Below, piece by piece: positions 12,301-19,925 of a stretch of 20,775 bases of DNA. The notes below the pieces were generated by a model. The model saw only the letters and a program-made list of their open reading frames with translations. It ran no database searches and was not told where the DNA came from. Origin of the DNA: Intoshia linei (taxonomy: Eukaryota; Orthonectida; Rhopaluridae); the NCBI GenBank assembly GCA_001642005.1, contig LWCA01000671.1, positions 1 to 20,775 of the forward strand. The letters are read 5' to 3'. Position numbers and translations under genes: made by a program. Position 1 is the first letter of the stretch. Every line of letters begins with the position of its first letter.

Positions 12301-15300
12301 AAAATAAAAATGGTCTATTTTAGTCATGTTTTAAAAAATTTGATAAAATGTAAAATCCTAACTCGTCGTTATAAAAGTCGACCATCGGTAAAGCTAGCTG
12401 ATGTTATTACGAAGAACATAACAGTCAAGCTGGTATACTATAAAATAACCTCACCAATTCATAATTCAAATTTTTTATACTAATATTTTGATATAATCTT
12501 TCATTTTCACAAGTAATCTCGTAGTCATTTCGAATGTTTTCAATTTTACGGAGTAAATTAAAAATAATTTTTATAATATTCTTGTTCATTGAAAATTCCA
12601 TAATTTCCTTAATTTGGACTAAAATGAATTAATTCAAAGATATATATTTTAAAAATTATTGATTATTTAATATTTACATGTAGCGAATAATATCCAATCA
12701 TTGTTTTTCATTAAATTATATTGTACACAATTTAATACAGCAATAAAAATATTCCTAGTTTCTTTTCTTAACCGTGAGGATATTTTGCTAAATATTATAC
12801 ATATTATAAATATTACAACGTAAATTCGAATTTTCAGTTTCACGCGAAAATTATAATTTATAGTTTAATTTCGAATAAAAAAATAAAAAATTAGTTCCAT
12901 TCAATAAATAATTAAACTATAATAACTTAATATATTTTATAGTGGCCAAATTTCGATGACAAGATATTTTCAGCCTATCAAGTATGTACCCAATATTTCT
13001 ATACAAATATGTATATCATAAAAATACCGAAAATTTTAACTTTACTTTTCTAGTGTTTAGGAAGAGTTATTTACATACATGCAGTAGATATATAAAGCTA
13101 CATTTTTATTGTTTATCAAAAAAAGTTGATTTGTAAGTTCATTAAAAATGATATATCTATTGATAAAAATTATATATTACATAGATTTGTCTGAATATAC
13201 AAATTTTAAGTGTCGACAAATTATTGGAAGAGTGATGTATAAATCCATACTAGTATTGTAATCAAAATTTATACTTTTCGCCAATATTAAAAGTAAATTA
13301 TTGTAATATTCCATGAAACGTTGATCAGAAAAAATGTTATATTTAAATATATTGTTCTGTGCTATGGATATGGTAATAAAAAAATAAAAATTTAATATAT
13401 ATTAATCATACAGGATTTCATACAGTTTTGAGATACTGAATACAATTCAGATAGGATTCCGCAGCACATTGCCAATTTTATTTTATGTCTGAATGTTAAT
13501 ATATGTATATGATGTATTTCTTACGTAATAAATATGAATTTCAAATCTCTAAAAAAAATATCAATTTTATATAATTTTGAATATTTTAAAAAGTTTCATA
13601 ATTAAAACTCTATAAAACGATATTAAGAGTTTGATGACAATTTATATATGAAATATAAATTAAAGTAATTATACACAAATAAATAATTTACTAAACAAAA
13701 TGGACCAATGATAATTAATGATAAATTGTTAAATATTTTGTTTATTTGACCAAAATGTCAATGATAATGAAATTAGAATTTTTCTTTATCTTATTCTCTC
13801 ATATTCTTACACTCTTATGTATTATTTATAAGATTTTAATATGAAAACTGTATCAAACGATAAGAAGATAAAATAGAGCGATAAAATATACTCCGTATTA
13901 ATACTAAATTAATTTTTTAAAAACTAAATAATATTTATAGTAGATTGTGAAATATTGAAGCATAGCCAATAACGCTAACAATAATAAAAATAAGATTAAT
14001 CAAAGTCAGGAGTATGCTTATTTAATTTTTAATATGTTCATTAAGTTTAGTGAAGTGAGACAGTAACTACATATATAATAATATATATGCATTAGTAAAT
14101 ATGCATGACTTAAGATTACTAAATTAACAATAAAAATACATACGTAAAGATGTGAACATAATGAGTGCATCTCAACATTAATTCCAACATTGAATTTAAA
14201 TTTATTTTCAGTTTTTCTTCTAAATATATATTATATAAACCATGTATAAAAAAAATATAAATATATAGATAATAAAAAAAATAATAAATATAATATATTA
14301 TAATAATAATTCTAACTCATATAAAACACGATTTTTGTTTGTGTGTGTGTCGGTGTGTCCTACTTTATTGAAATAACTAGCACACTTAGAATTTTTTAAA
14401 GACAACATTTCAATTACAGTTTTTTCCGGGACGTATAATAAGATCAATTTCAACCTCCCAATTTCACCTCTTAAGGGTCAAAAACTCCTGTTTTCCCTCT
14501 TTTTGAAAATTAAACGAGTTGGAGAATTTAAAAAAATATACGCTGATGCTGATTTTAAAATTATAAACATTATCATAAATTTAAATTTAAAAAAATTATA
14601 TTTTCAAAGCTCAAACCCGAATTACCCTTCTTTTTTTTTGAAAAAAGCTCTAGAATTTAAAAAAATTTACAGGTGGTACAGTTGTATCCTGTTAACACAA
14701 AAAATTTCAATCCGAATAAGTGACAACATCACGGTCAAAAAAACATTTTAGTATTCATATATTTTTTTTTCAAAATATTTTATTAAAACAAAATATGTGA
14801 AATAATAAATAATAACAGTTCGAAAATTTAAAAAAAACATTATTCTAATAGAGCTTATTTTATTTGATATATATACAAAATTTCAACCCCAGAAATCTAC
14901 GCATTCCCGGTGAAAAATAATTTTTAATATATTATCAACCAATATTTTTCAAATGTTTCGATTAAAATCAAAAATTAAAAATGTAAATATTAATCCTAAA
15001 ATTTCAAAAAAATTTGATTTGTACATTTCCAGTAAAAACATATAAGTGAAAATCTATATAATTCATTCCTTCGAAATTTTTTTCATTGCTACGCAATTTT
15101 TAAATTTCAAATTTTTATTTTTCTAACTTTTTGAACAACATCTACGGCAACGAATTTATAAAAGTTTTGATACTAACTTAATATGAAAATGTTAAAAAAA
15201 AAGTAACATTTACAAGAAAAAAGGCCAAAATGATGGACACATTTTTAACATCAATTATTTTTATATTAAAATCCTTTGCAATAATGGTAAAATTCGACTG

Positions 15301-18300
15301 AAATATTTACAAAGTGAAGATTCAATTAATTATTGATACACAATTGGTATTTTTAAGTATTTATTAAATTGGTAATGAATATATGTCATCACATTGAAAA
15401 TGACAAAATATATTTTTATAATTTTATTTTTTCTGGAATTTATGTTATTTATGACAATTCTAGGATTGGACTGTTTTTACTTTATTTTTAATATTATACA
15501 CACATTCTGTCTAATAAATTAAAAAAATGGGATAACAATTGTGAACAAAACAAAATTAAGATTAAAAATTCACTTTAAAGTAAAAAGTAATGTGATATGA
15601 CGGTTTCACCTGAAACAAATTTGGGAACAACTTCTTTAATTGATTAATAATAGTTAATAGTAGGATTTTTAATAGGAGTAGAATAGTAGTAGGAATAAAA
15701 AATATGTAAAAAAACTGAAAAAAAATATAAAGTGTATGTCTAAAAAATGTTTTATAAAAATAAAAATTTATTAAAAATTAAGAACTCCACATTCCAAGTT
15801 AAGTTATTTTTAAGTTAAGATTTTCAACATGAATTTATTTTTTTGGTATAATAAAAGAGTGCCCTCGACAGAGCTAGGTGCTGTTTGTACGTAGTACAAA
15901 ACTGCCAAGCTAGTAGTATATATTTGATTGATTTATTTAGATGTAGTTTATCAAAACTGATGTTGCCAATTTGAGTTGCAATAAAGAACGTATTAAAACA
16001 ATTCGAAAATATAAAATTCACTTTACTGCAACAACTCTCTCCACCCTCTCATCTTTTTATTATTGTTATCTATTCCATTTTATCTACTGCTATTTATTTG
16101 TCACTAACTAATTTTTTTTTTTATACATAAAAGTTCTTATACCACGATCTCCACATAAAAATGTACAAATATAGTGTATATATTAACTAATAATACCGTT
16201 AAAAAGTGAAAAATTGTAGTATATTTTGTATAGAATCAACATTAATAATGGTATAGAAATTTCAAATATATAGTATATATTTATATCGAAGTTGTAAACG
16301 GAATTAGAAATCCAATCATTAGAGTAACTATTTTGTGAAACACAATTTGCCAAAAACGTCAAATATCGCTTCCATAGAACGGCCTCATAAATTAACACGT
16401 CTTCCAAACAATTTACTGAATGATTGTTCCTAAACACATATTATATGAATTGGGTATAAATCACGAATCGGACAAAAATACATCCTTACTTATATGATAT
16501 GCTATGCTATATTTGTTTGTGTGTGTTTCCGTTTATTTCAATAACTACCAGTCTTAGAATCTTATAATGTCCACATTTCTATTACAATTTTTTTCCAGAG
16601 TATTGGTAAGATAAATTTTAACCACCAACCAATATATTCGGGTACCCAAAAACACTATTATCTTTTTTTTGAAAATCAAACAAGTTCGAGAGTTAAACAT
16701 AATATATCTTCAGTGCCAAAACGCCAAATTACCATTTTTTTTATGAAAACAGTCCTATAATATAAAAAATATACAGGTGGTACAGTTGTATCCTGTTAAC
16801 ACACACAAAAAATTTCAATCAGAATAAGTGTCACAAAAAAAGTCACAGTATAAAAAGGTATTTTAGTATTCATATATTTTTTTCCGAAATATTTTATAAA
16901 AAAAAAAGATTATTTTGATAGTTTATTGCAGTTAATAATTTAATAATTATAATATATATAATAATAAGTTAATTTAAACTTCAGAAATTTACGCATTCCC
17001 GGTGAAAAATAATTTTGAATATATATTATATTAATTATTATATTACACAGGACATTTTTACAGTTTTAAAAAAATTTTTGTTAGATTTTATTTTTAAATG
17101 ATAGACCGAATTGCAAAATGTATATTCTAAAAGAGATCCTAGAGGGAAATGTGATCCTAGTTATCGTAATAATATCATATTAATATTATTTTATAAAAAG
17201 GATTATTGCATATTTCAAATCATTAAGTGCACTATTTGGGGTAACTAATATTTTTTAAATAGATAATTAAAAATGGAAAATTTAATAAAACCATAAAAAT
17301 TTCAATTATGAAATAATCTTTAAAAAAAGGGCAAGATTTACCCTAATAATAGGTTTTTTTAAGAATTTCTAGTATATTTTGTTACAGTACAATCTACCCG
17401 AGAAAACGCAAATATAATCCCATGACACAAAATTATTAATCATTCAGATTTTTTTTAAATTAAGTTTTAATAATTAACAAATAGACAAAATTGGAAATCC
17501 ATCTTAAAGAATTATCATAACACATGTACAATTTCTTCAATTTAGGGTATAAATGTAAAATGAAAAAAAAATTTTGAAAATTCAATCGTTGATAAAAATC
17601 GAAGAGAGCTAGAATGAAAATTAAAAAAGTAAGATGTTTAGTTATAAACGGTGATTAACATAATACTCTGTAAACTATGAAAATTCACTATAAGAGGAAG
17701 TTTTTAAAAAAATTAAGTTATATTTTAATTTTACTATAAGATTTTTAATGGTTTATTTAAAATGTTAAACGCACAGCGAGTAGATATCTCTGTCAAATAA
17801 AATTGTATATTAATTGGTTTTTCCCTAAAATACACCATTTACACGCTAACCATCCTTGATTCTTTGATGGGTGTGACACCCTACTGTGCATAATCAAATT
17901 AATATTGTACTCTGATTTACAAAATAATATAAAATTTAAAATATTTGAATAAATTAATATGTAACATACAATAATAGTATATGCAATAAATATCTAATAA
18001 TAATACTAAATAAAATTAATTTGTAAATGCATTATAAACTTACAGTGATAGGCATGAAAATATACGTTCAATCAAGCAAATAATTGCATTTGAAGCATGA
18101 CCTACCAAGAAATAATAGCTTCTGATAATATTAATTAGATTTGATAATATTCTAGACCATATTGTATTAAACGTTTTATAAATATTACCGGCAAATAATA
18201 ACTTTCATGGAGTCATTACTATTTAAAATATAATCTTTATGGTTTTCGAAAAAAACACATAAAAGTGGCACGTATATCTAATAATACTATTATAATATTG

Positions 18301-19363
18301 CCGCACTTAACATTATGCAATGAATTTAAACCATAAATTAAAAACTACAATAAGGTGGTAGCTGTGGAACAAAATACACCTTTAAAATTTGTTTATATAC
18401 ACATGAGATAATGTCTTATAATTGAAACCTTAAAATTAGATAAAAAACAATAATGATAAATATACAATGTAGTATAGTATAATACATTATTCGAAGATAA
18501 AGTTCACAGGAGAGTATTTATAGGTTGATTTTTAGCTATGTGGTTTTAAGGAGGTAAAATAATGTGTACCGCAAAAGTTATTTTTAATGTGTATAATTTT
18601 AGGTTGAGTTTTATTTTAAATATTTATAAAAGTTTTTCTCAAAAATTTTTCCACGCATATTGATAGGAGTCATATATATAATATGATGTATTATACATAT
18701 TTAAAATTTCGTAAAAATAAAGAATAAAATTTTCGATTAAATGGTTGATTAGTTATGTTAATACTGTAAGAATTTTTTCAGTAAAACTACTATAAAGCGT
18801 ACATCAAAAAATGATGAAACGTTTGAGACGTAATTGTAATTTAGATGTCTGCGTACAAATATTGAATATTCACAAGATTGATTCAGTGCATCTAAATAAC
18901 ATAAGAGGTCTATGGTGTATAAATCAAAGTGAAATATCAATAAATTTGCAAAGTTGTTCTTATTCAAAAAGCATTTTCGACTTAATTTTATATTTGAAAT
19001 TTTCAATATTGGCGCATCAACATTGAGATCGATATTATATTTCATACTAAAATAATTATTTATTAACAAGAAAAATCATATTAATTAATAATTAGCGTAA
19101 TAAAAATGAATTTTTAATTACTCGTGTAAATAATGATTCGTGTATTGAATGAATTGCATAAGTTCAAATGCCATATAATATCGTTTGTGAATTTCATTTT
19201 GCGTTAATAACTCGAAATCAACTAATGACTGGTGAAATGCGTTTGCTATAATTAAAATCATTGACATTAAAAATATAAAATAGTTACCCATATTTTTGAT
19301 AAAATCTTTTAGTTTCTGGCACCATTCATTATGTAAGTGCTTTGCTATCATAAATGCCATTTT
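237..19363 (-). CDS. Inositol 1,4,5-trisphosphate receptor-like gene, central part, 15 exons
   Basis: A spliced minus-strand gene with no long ORF. Exons in order: 19363-19288, 19245-19122, 19046-18803, 18277-18189, 18121-18044, 16429-16241, 16025-15958, 14219-14140, 13356-13181, 12998-12927, 12754-12678, 12618-12455, 5349-5248, 3365-3183, 313-237. All are bounded by AG and GT, phases agree at all 14 junctions and there is no stop. The roughly 600 residues are mostly helical and lack membrane segments. ITPR landmarks recalled from memory appear in the right order: KNM plus a helix, YLD, a VVVFYND-like stretch (LCVFFEN), LEDV, NAFF (here NTFF), MDL, an LMES-like helix (IMEF), then the RIH-type QN..GN..VQ segment. 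ITPRs are tetrameric calcium-release channels of the ER; this part transmits the ligand signal. The IP3-binding core and pore would be outside the window. Similarity is low, so this is probably a diverged paralogue. Some exon ends (18803, 16241, 14140) are best guesses. Confidence 0.62.
361..520. other. Less AT-rich unidentified stretch in intron
   Basis: The stretch around 371-505 is visibly richer in G and C than its surroundings, with short runs such as gagtggcgg and ccacccc. I find no long open frame, hairpin or known repeat end. It may be a fragment of an older mobile element that ends where the long-repeat transposon begins at 522. Confidence 0.25.
1264..1560 (-). pseudogene. Transposase-like fragment with VVNDGAERAL motif
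   Basis: The open part (1264 to about 1510) reads EEFWHKL, then IGVPPVVNDGAERALSKVKR, and ends with a stop. I recall the signature VND.AER followed by a K/Q-rich helix as recurring near the C-terminus of uncharacterized transposon proteins in aphids and other arthropods. Upstream of 1510 the match continues only across a frameshift and a stop, so the copy is broken. It lies inside the long-repeat element in antisense to the plus strand. Its transposon class is not settled. Confidence 0.45.
1789..1905 (+). repeat. 117-bp terminal repeat shared with 17768-17885
   Basis: Starting from cgcacagcgagtagatatct, this block is nearly identical and in the same orientation as the one ending at 17885. 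Both finish with ccatccttgattcttt followed by GGGTGTGA(T/C)ACCCTA. This is the outward end of the long-repeat transposon family. Confidence 0.75.
1885..2148 (-). pseudogene. hAT-type transposase fragment
   Basis: The first 35 residues (ITGYFNTLNTKL, KCKMITEFYD, FESKL) match the conserved helix found in hAT-derived proteins related to ZBED and SCAND3, where DI..HLN.LN..LQGK and a later F..KL recur. The family match is lost after FESKL, and the ORF runs into the element end at 1905. Length is about one tenth of a full transposase, so it is a relic. Confidence 0.45.
2809..3089. mobile_element. hAT-type MITE, copy 1, with 8-bp target duplication
   Basis: The element spans 2817-3081 (265 bp). Its terminal inverted repeats are CAGTGCTTTCCAACC and GGTTGGAAAGCACTG, a perfect 15-bp pair. 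It is flanked by an exact 8-bp duplication, CCCTAATG (2809-2816 and 3082-3089). An 8-bp duplication with CAGTG-type ends is the hallmark of hAT elements. There is no coding capacity. It inserted exactly at the right end of the long-repeat element, so it is younger than that element. Confidence 0.88.
3183..3365 (-). CDS. ITPR-like exon 14, RIH-type segment
   Basis: Sixty-one codons run from acceptor ttgtatag to donor AAG|GTAATA. A helix ending KKQN is followed by SCVDVSISILNDGNIYVQK. This resembles the conserved ITPR/RyR signature in which ESIGLAI(H)LL(D/G)GGN is followed by (V/I)Q. The first G of GGN is Asp here. The frame remains open into the intron to 3084, which explains why a longer ORF can be called. 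The ATG at 3365 is an internal Met. Confidence 0.65.
3679..4739 (+). mobile_element. Non-autonomous Helitron, copy 1
   Basis: The 5' end is TC after a host A at 3678, followed by a tatataaaaggcta-type lead and a TTTGTTTGTGTGTG block shared by copies at 14311 and 16483. The 3' end is CTAG (4736-4739) followed by host T. A hairpin lies six to ten bases upstream: ctgtttgtac pairs with gtacataacag around the loop gta. TC start, hairpin, CTRR end and A/T target are the Helitron rules. There is no Rep or helicase gene. Relative to copy 3 it lacks several hundred bases before the 3' end. Confidence 0.72.
3919..4078. repeat. Tandem repeat of about 50 bp inside Helitron copy 1
   Basis: Three copies of a unit beginning ctgatgcggattttaaaatc start at 3921, 3967 and 4024. 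The other Helitron copies have a single unit. A minus-strand ORF here (3854-4057) repeats MIMFMILKSAS and arises only from the tandem copies. Confidence 0.8.
4958..5186 (+). mobile_element. Helitron 3' end fragment
   Basis: This block matches the last 230 bases of copies 2 and 3: aattaagatggaataat, the taatgtgatatga block and the ctcggcagag hairpin region. It ends CTAG (5183-5186) then T. It lies 219 bases beyond the first copy's 3' end. It may be a second truncated copy, or a doubled terminus of one element. Confidence 0.65.
5248..5349 (-). CDS. ITPR-like exon 13, strongly acidic
   Basis: Thirty-four codons lie between acceptor ttattttag and donor ATT|GTAAAT, both phase 0. About half the residues are Asp or Glu (EPDDDDDYECSDDSDNES and onward), with no basic residue until a single lysine near the end. 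It sits just before the RIH-type segment, where ITPRs and RyRs often have a charged variable linker. It is the only island in the area with a clear coding composition. The nearest Helitron 3' end is 60 nt past the donor. Confidence 0.6.
5400..6905 (+). mobile_element. Helitron copy 2, 5' end decayed
   Basis: From about 5560 it follows the family closely, including gtacagttgtatcctgttaac, acgcattcccggtgaaaaa and the 3' hairpin. The terminal CTAG is mutated to ATAG at 6902-6905. Upstream to about 5400 only a faint match to the GTGTGTG lead remains. The 75-codon ORF at 6036 has no counterpart in other copies and is not a gene. Confidence 0.65.
7468..8039. mobile_element. hAT-type MITE, copy 2, with 8-bp target duplication
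   Basis: The element spans 7476-8031 (556 bp) and belongs to the same family as the MITE at 2817. The right end GGTTGGAAAGCACTG is intact, and the left end is altered to CTTAATGCTTTCCAACC. The 8-bp duplication CCTTAAAA is exact (7468-7475 and 8032-8039). Subterminal gcgacacaccaatc is shared by both copies. It lies in the 7.1 kb intron of the ITPR-like gene. The minus-strand ORF across its right end is spurious. Confidence 0.85.
8040..8936. other. AT-rich intron sequence without features
   Basis: No open frame, repeat end or RNA is recognisable. The last 60 bases before the CACTA element are almost pure A and T and weakly palindromic. Confidence 0.4.
8937..8948 (+). repeat. Left terminal inverted repeat of CACTA element
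   Basis: CACTAGACGACA, preceded by TAA. It is identical to the reverse complement of 11330-11341. A shared CATCCCT further in suggests that the original subterminal repeats were longer. Confidence 0.75.
9237..10936 (+). pseudogene. Decayed orphan-family transposase-like gene of the CACTA element
   Basis: Start ATG at 9237 (aaaaaaATGG context) gives MEECN, then RICYVC. This matches the N-terminal CYVC motif of a multicopy family of uncharacterized arthropod proteins that I recall from aphids. Next come RCTTC (9388), PRIWG with a Cys-rich segment whose last Cys is lost, LLASWLNKWNL, FPDARQLMDAL, KWYLFIDKS, WRICGDFK, FLMGIKTG, PCFFC, a D-HY-W-R segment, LPPLYITLG, IGPQI, FLGN and finally DQHGERFHQ before TGA at 10934. 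Four tiny GT-AG introns restore the frame: 9901-9938, 10141-10180, 10389-10435 and 10719-10755. Damage: stop at 9336 with about 20 residues missing, stop at 9796, a frameshift near 9830-9860 and an early end. The gene is inactive. Confidence 0.72.
11330..11341 (-). repeat. Right terminal inverted repeat of CACTA element
   Basis: TGTCGTCTAGTG, followed by TAA. It pairs with the left end at 12 of 12 positions. Confidence 0.75.
11342..12379. other. AT-rich intron sequence
   Basis: This is part of the 7.1 kb intron. Apart from weak Helitron-like similarity beginning near 12300 I see nothing. There are no credible ORFs. Confidence 0.35.
12380..12433 (+). mobile_element. Decayed Helitron 3' end
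   Basis: The block catcggtaaagctagctgat through aacataacagtcaagCTGG followed by T is a diverged form of the family 3' terminus. It retains a CTRR end (CTGG, 12430-12433). The body is not recognisable. It abuts the ITPR-like exon 12 donor by 20 nt. Confidence 0.55.
12455..12618 (-). CDS. ITPR-like exon 12
   Basis: Acceptor cattttag, 54 codons, donor TTG|GTGAGG. The peptide QIKEIMEFSMNKNIIKIIFN continues with LLRK. It matches the IQHTKDLMESEEKLCIKVLR helix pair of ITPRs with almost no gap. A decayed Helitron 3' end starts 20 nt past the donor. The following intron is 7.1 kb and holds a Helitron, a MITE and the CACTA element. Confidence 0.65.
12678..12754 (-). CDS. ITPR-like exon 11
   Basis: Acceptor gaaactag, 25 codons, donor T|GTAAAT. 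The peptide ends LMKNNDWILFAT, which I align with the DVLHWPELLFL stretch of ITPRs. The next intron is 59 nt. Confidence 0.6.
12927..12998 (-). CDS. ITPR-like exon 10
   Basis: Acceptor ttgtatag, 23 codons, donor AA|GTTATT. The helix NIGYILDRLKISCHRNL corresponds to NIIEKLQDIITALEERL of ITPRs. The donor is weak (GTTATT), but phases agree on both sides. Confidence 0.55.
13181..13356 (-). CDS. ITPR-like exon 9
   Basis: An exon of 58 codons plus two bases, from acceptor cacag to donor AT|GTAATA. The peptide LLLILAKS, then TSMDLYITLP, fits the RTLAMVAKGRAILLPMDLDAHIS region of ITPRs. It is one of the longest open stretches of the gene, yet no start-based scan reports it. Confidence 0.65.
13357..14139. 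other. Intron between ITPR-like exons 8 and 9
   Basis: AT-rich sequence between a donor at about 14139 and an acceptor at 13357. No repeats or additional exons are recognised. Confidence 0.4.
14140..14219 (-). CDS. ITPR-like exon 8
   Basis: The acceptor is tatatttag. The exon reads EKLKINLNSMLELMLRC and onward, matching the THQTIVVQLLQSTTRLLEC helix of ITPRs. Three donors lie close together: TAT|GTTCAC, AC|GTATGT and TAT|GTATTT. The last keeps phase 0 with the next exon and is used here. Confidence 0.55.
14311..15913 (+). mobile_element. Helitron copy 3, most complete
   Basis: The copy starts TCTAACTCATATAAAA at 14311 and shares the TTTGTTTGTGTGTG lead, a ttttttccgggacgt block, gtacagttgtatcctgttaac and the acgcattcccggtgaaaaa block. 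The 3' end has the hairpin and CTAG (15910-15913) then T. At 1603 bp it is the longest copy. It has no transposition gene. The 82-codon ORF at 14503 is not conserved in copy 2. The base before the 5' TC is T rather than the usual A. The copy lies wholly in the intron between ITPR-like exons 7 and 8. Confidence 0.72.
15673..15810. repeat. About 138-bp insertion within Helitron copy 3
   Basis: Relative to copy 2 and the 4958-5186 fragment, this copy has extra A/T-rich sequence between gtaggatttttaa and taagttaagattttcaac. No inverted ends or duplication are clear. Confidence 0.5.
15958..16025 (-). CDS. ITPR-like exon 7
   Basis: The acceptor ttgttgcag has a good pyrimidine and purine context. 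Twenty-two codons follow, including FSNCFNTFFIATQ, which matches DTINAFFSSPF of ITPRs. The donor is A|GTTTTG. A Helitron 3' end lies 43 nt into the downstream intron. Confidence 0.6.
16241..16429 (-). CDS. ITPR-like exon 6
   Basis: The acceptor is atgtgtttag. The sequence NCLEDVLIYEA followed by RYLTFLANCV aligns with LPLEDVVSVV and AYVNFVNHC of ITPRs, one of the clearest matches in the gene. About 62 codons are counted to the only phase-2 donor, AT|GTTGAT. That donor is not strong and the frame stays open to about 16183, so the 3' border may differ. Confidence 0.6.
16483..17030 (+). mobile_element. Helitron copy 4, 3' truncated
   Basis: It begins A|TCCTTACTTATATGATATGC at 16483, with the GTGTGTG lead, the gtacagttgtatcctgttaac block and the acgcattcccggtgaaaaa block. 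It then breaks off near 17030, where an unrelated A/T-rich stretch begins. The 3' hairpin is missing. It is more diverged than copies 1 to 3. Confidence 0.6.
17031..17534. other. Unassigned AT-rich intron sequence
   Basis: This lies between the truncated Helitron and the long-repeat transposon piece. It probably belongs to the latter's interior. No open frame is supported. Confidence 0.3.
17535..17881 (-). mobile_element. Second copy of the long-repeat DNA transposon end
   Basis: Read on the minus strand from 17881 it begins TAGGGTGTCACACCCATC. It continues through the block shared with 1789-1905, then follows 645-835 of the left cluster (aacattttaaataaaccatt, a cagagtat block, ttataactaa). 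The inner limit is not visible and no matching opposite end was found nearby, so it is a partial copy. Confidence 0.65.
18044..18121 (-). CDS. ITPR-like exon 5
   Basis: Twenty-five codons run from acceptor attatcag to a textbook donor CT|GTAAGT. The peptide includes SNAIICLIERIFSCLS, a hydrophobic helix at the position of the LVDLLAACAEG helix of ITPRs. The 67-nt intron before it has clean borders. The following intron is 1.6 kb long because of inserted repeats. Confidence 0.6.
18189..18277 (-). CDS. ITPR-like exon 4
   Basis: Twenty-nine codons lie between acceptor tattattag and donor CG|GTAATA. The sequence YVPLLCVFFENHKD corresponds to the VVVFYNDKA stretch of ITPRs. The exon is too short and lacks a useful ATG, so a standard ORF scan misses it. 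Its two leftover bases complete an arginine codon with the next exon. Confidence 0.6.
18278..18802. other. Intron between ITPR-like exons 3 and 4
   Basis: A/T-rich, without a recognised repeat. The exact 5' border depends on which of two phase-0 donors ends exon 3. Confidence 0.4.
18803..19046 (-). CDS. ITPR-like exon 3
   Basis: The acceptor is attattttag. The exon codes for about 81 residues, including CFLNKNNFANLL and LLCYLDALNQ. These match the FLNNYQLC and YLDFL landmarks of ITPRs in order and spacing. The end is uncertain: FFD|GTACGC at 18802 and ATA|GTAGTT slightly downstream both keep phase 0. The frame stays open to a TAA at 18758. A plus-strand ORF over 18811-19026 is a shadow of this exon. 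Confidence 0.6.
19122..19245 (-). CDS. ITPR-like exon 2
   Basis: This exon encodes about 41 residues and includes HQSLVDFELL and AFELMQFIQYTNHYLH. I align these with HKVMLDLLQ and the helix MMEILRYTHQFLQKF of vertebrate ITPRs. The donor is GA|GTAATT. The final two bases pair with the T opening the next exon to give an aspartate codon. Confidence 0.6.
19288..19363 (-). CDS. ITPR-like exon 1 of those visible
   Basis: The acceptor ataatag precedes codons K M A F M I A K. The exon ends one base into a codon before a donor ggtaac, with sequence LKDFIKNM just before it. In ITPRs I recall LLKNMDAH at the matching place, with KNM shared. The intron to the next exon is only 42 nt. The ATG at 19360 is probably not the true start, because the family has about 1000 residues upstream. 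It could still be a start if the gene is truncated. Confidence 0.5.
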
Positions 19364-19529
19364 CTATTATAGTATAAAATATAAGGGTGTCAATGATTTT
19401 TATTAGAAATAGTCATTTTCCACATTGAATGGTTTTTTCACATTTAAAATTTTAAACTGAATATTTACTATTATCATTCTTAAAATAATGCAAACTATTA
19501 TTAATTTCAATTTCAGGAAGATATATCAT

Positions 19530-19640
19530 CAATATCTTCAAGGTCAAAAACACAATTTGCCCTTTTTTTTAAACAAATCAGCCAAAAAATTTAAAATAAT
19601 AGTATAAACTGTGCGACGCGCTTTAAAATCATTAATAATG
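19530..19640 (+). mobile_element. Short Helitron fragment
   Basis: The stretch aaggtcaaaaacacaatttg, then an aatcagccaaaaaattt block and ctttaaaatcattaataatg follow the middle of Helitron copy 2 (about 5565-5670). Neither end is present. Confidence 0.5.
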
Positions 19641-19925
19641 TGATACAAAGCAGCCTCAGAAACGCACACCTTTATGATGAAAACCCAAATGATGCTTTGT
19701 TTTAAAAATGAAAAATAATAAATAAAATAATTTGAATTAAAGTCATATTCATTCTAAAGTAACTTTTGGTTCAGATATGAAAATAAAAAAAAAACCGAAA
19801 GAATAAATTTATGAGATTTCCACCTATATCTCTTATAGTGTGACTATAAATATGTAGAAATAATATAACTTTGTTTTACGACTCAATAAATTGAAAAATA
19901 ATAGTACATTGTTCAATATACAATA

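Noticed and set aside
14503-14751. 82-codon plus-strand ORF
   Set aside because: It lies in Helitron copy 3, is lysine/isoleucine-rich chance coding, and is broken in the other copies.
17040-17060. Left end of the second long-repeat copy at cacaggacattttt
   Set aside because: It lacks the GGGTGTC core, and the likeness is too weak.
18811-19026. 71-codon plus-strand ORF
   Set aside because: It is antisense to ITPR-like exon 3, whose splice borders and phases are consistent.
18803-19363. VPS13-like exons, based on VDAPILKIS followed by LLIFHF
   Set aside because: The resemblance is limited to one short motif. Once further exons were joined, the order of landmarks fitted ITPR much better over 600 residues.
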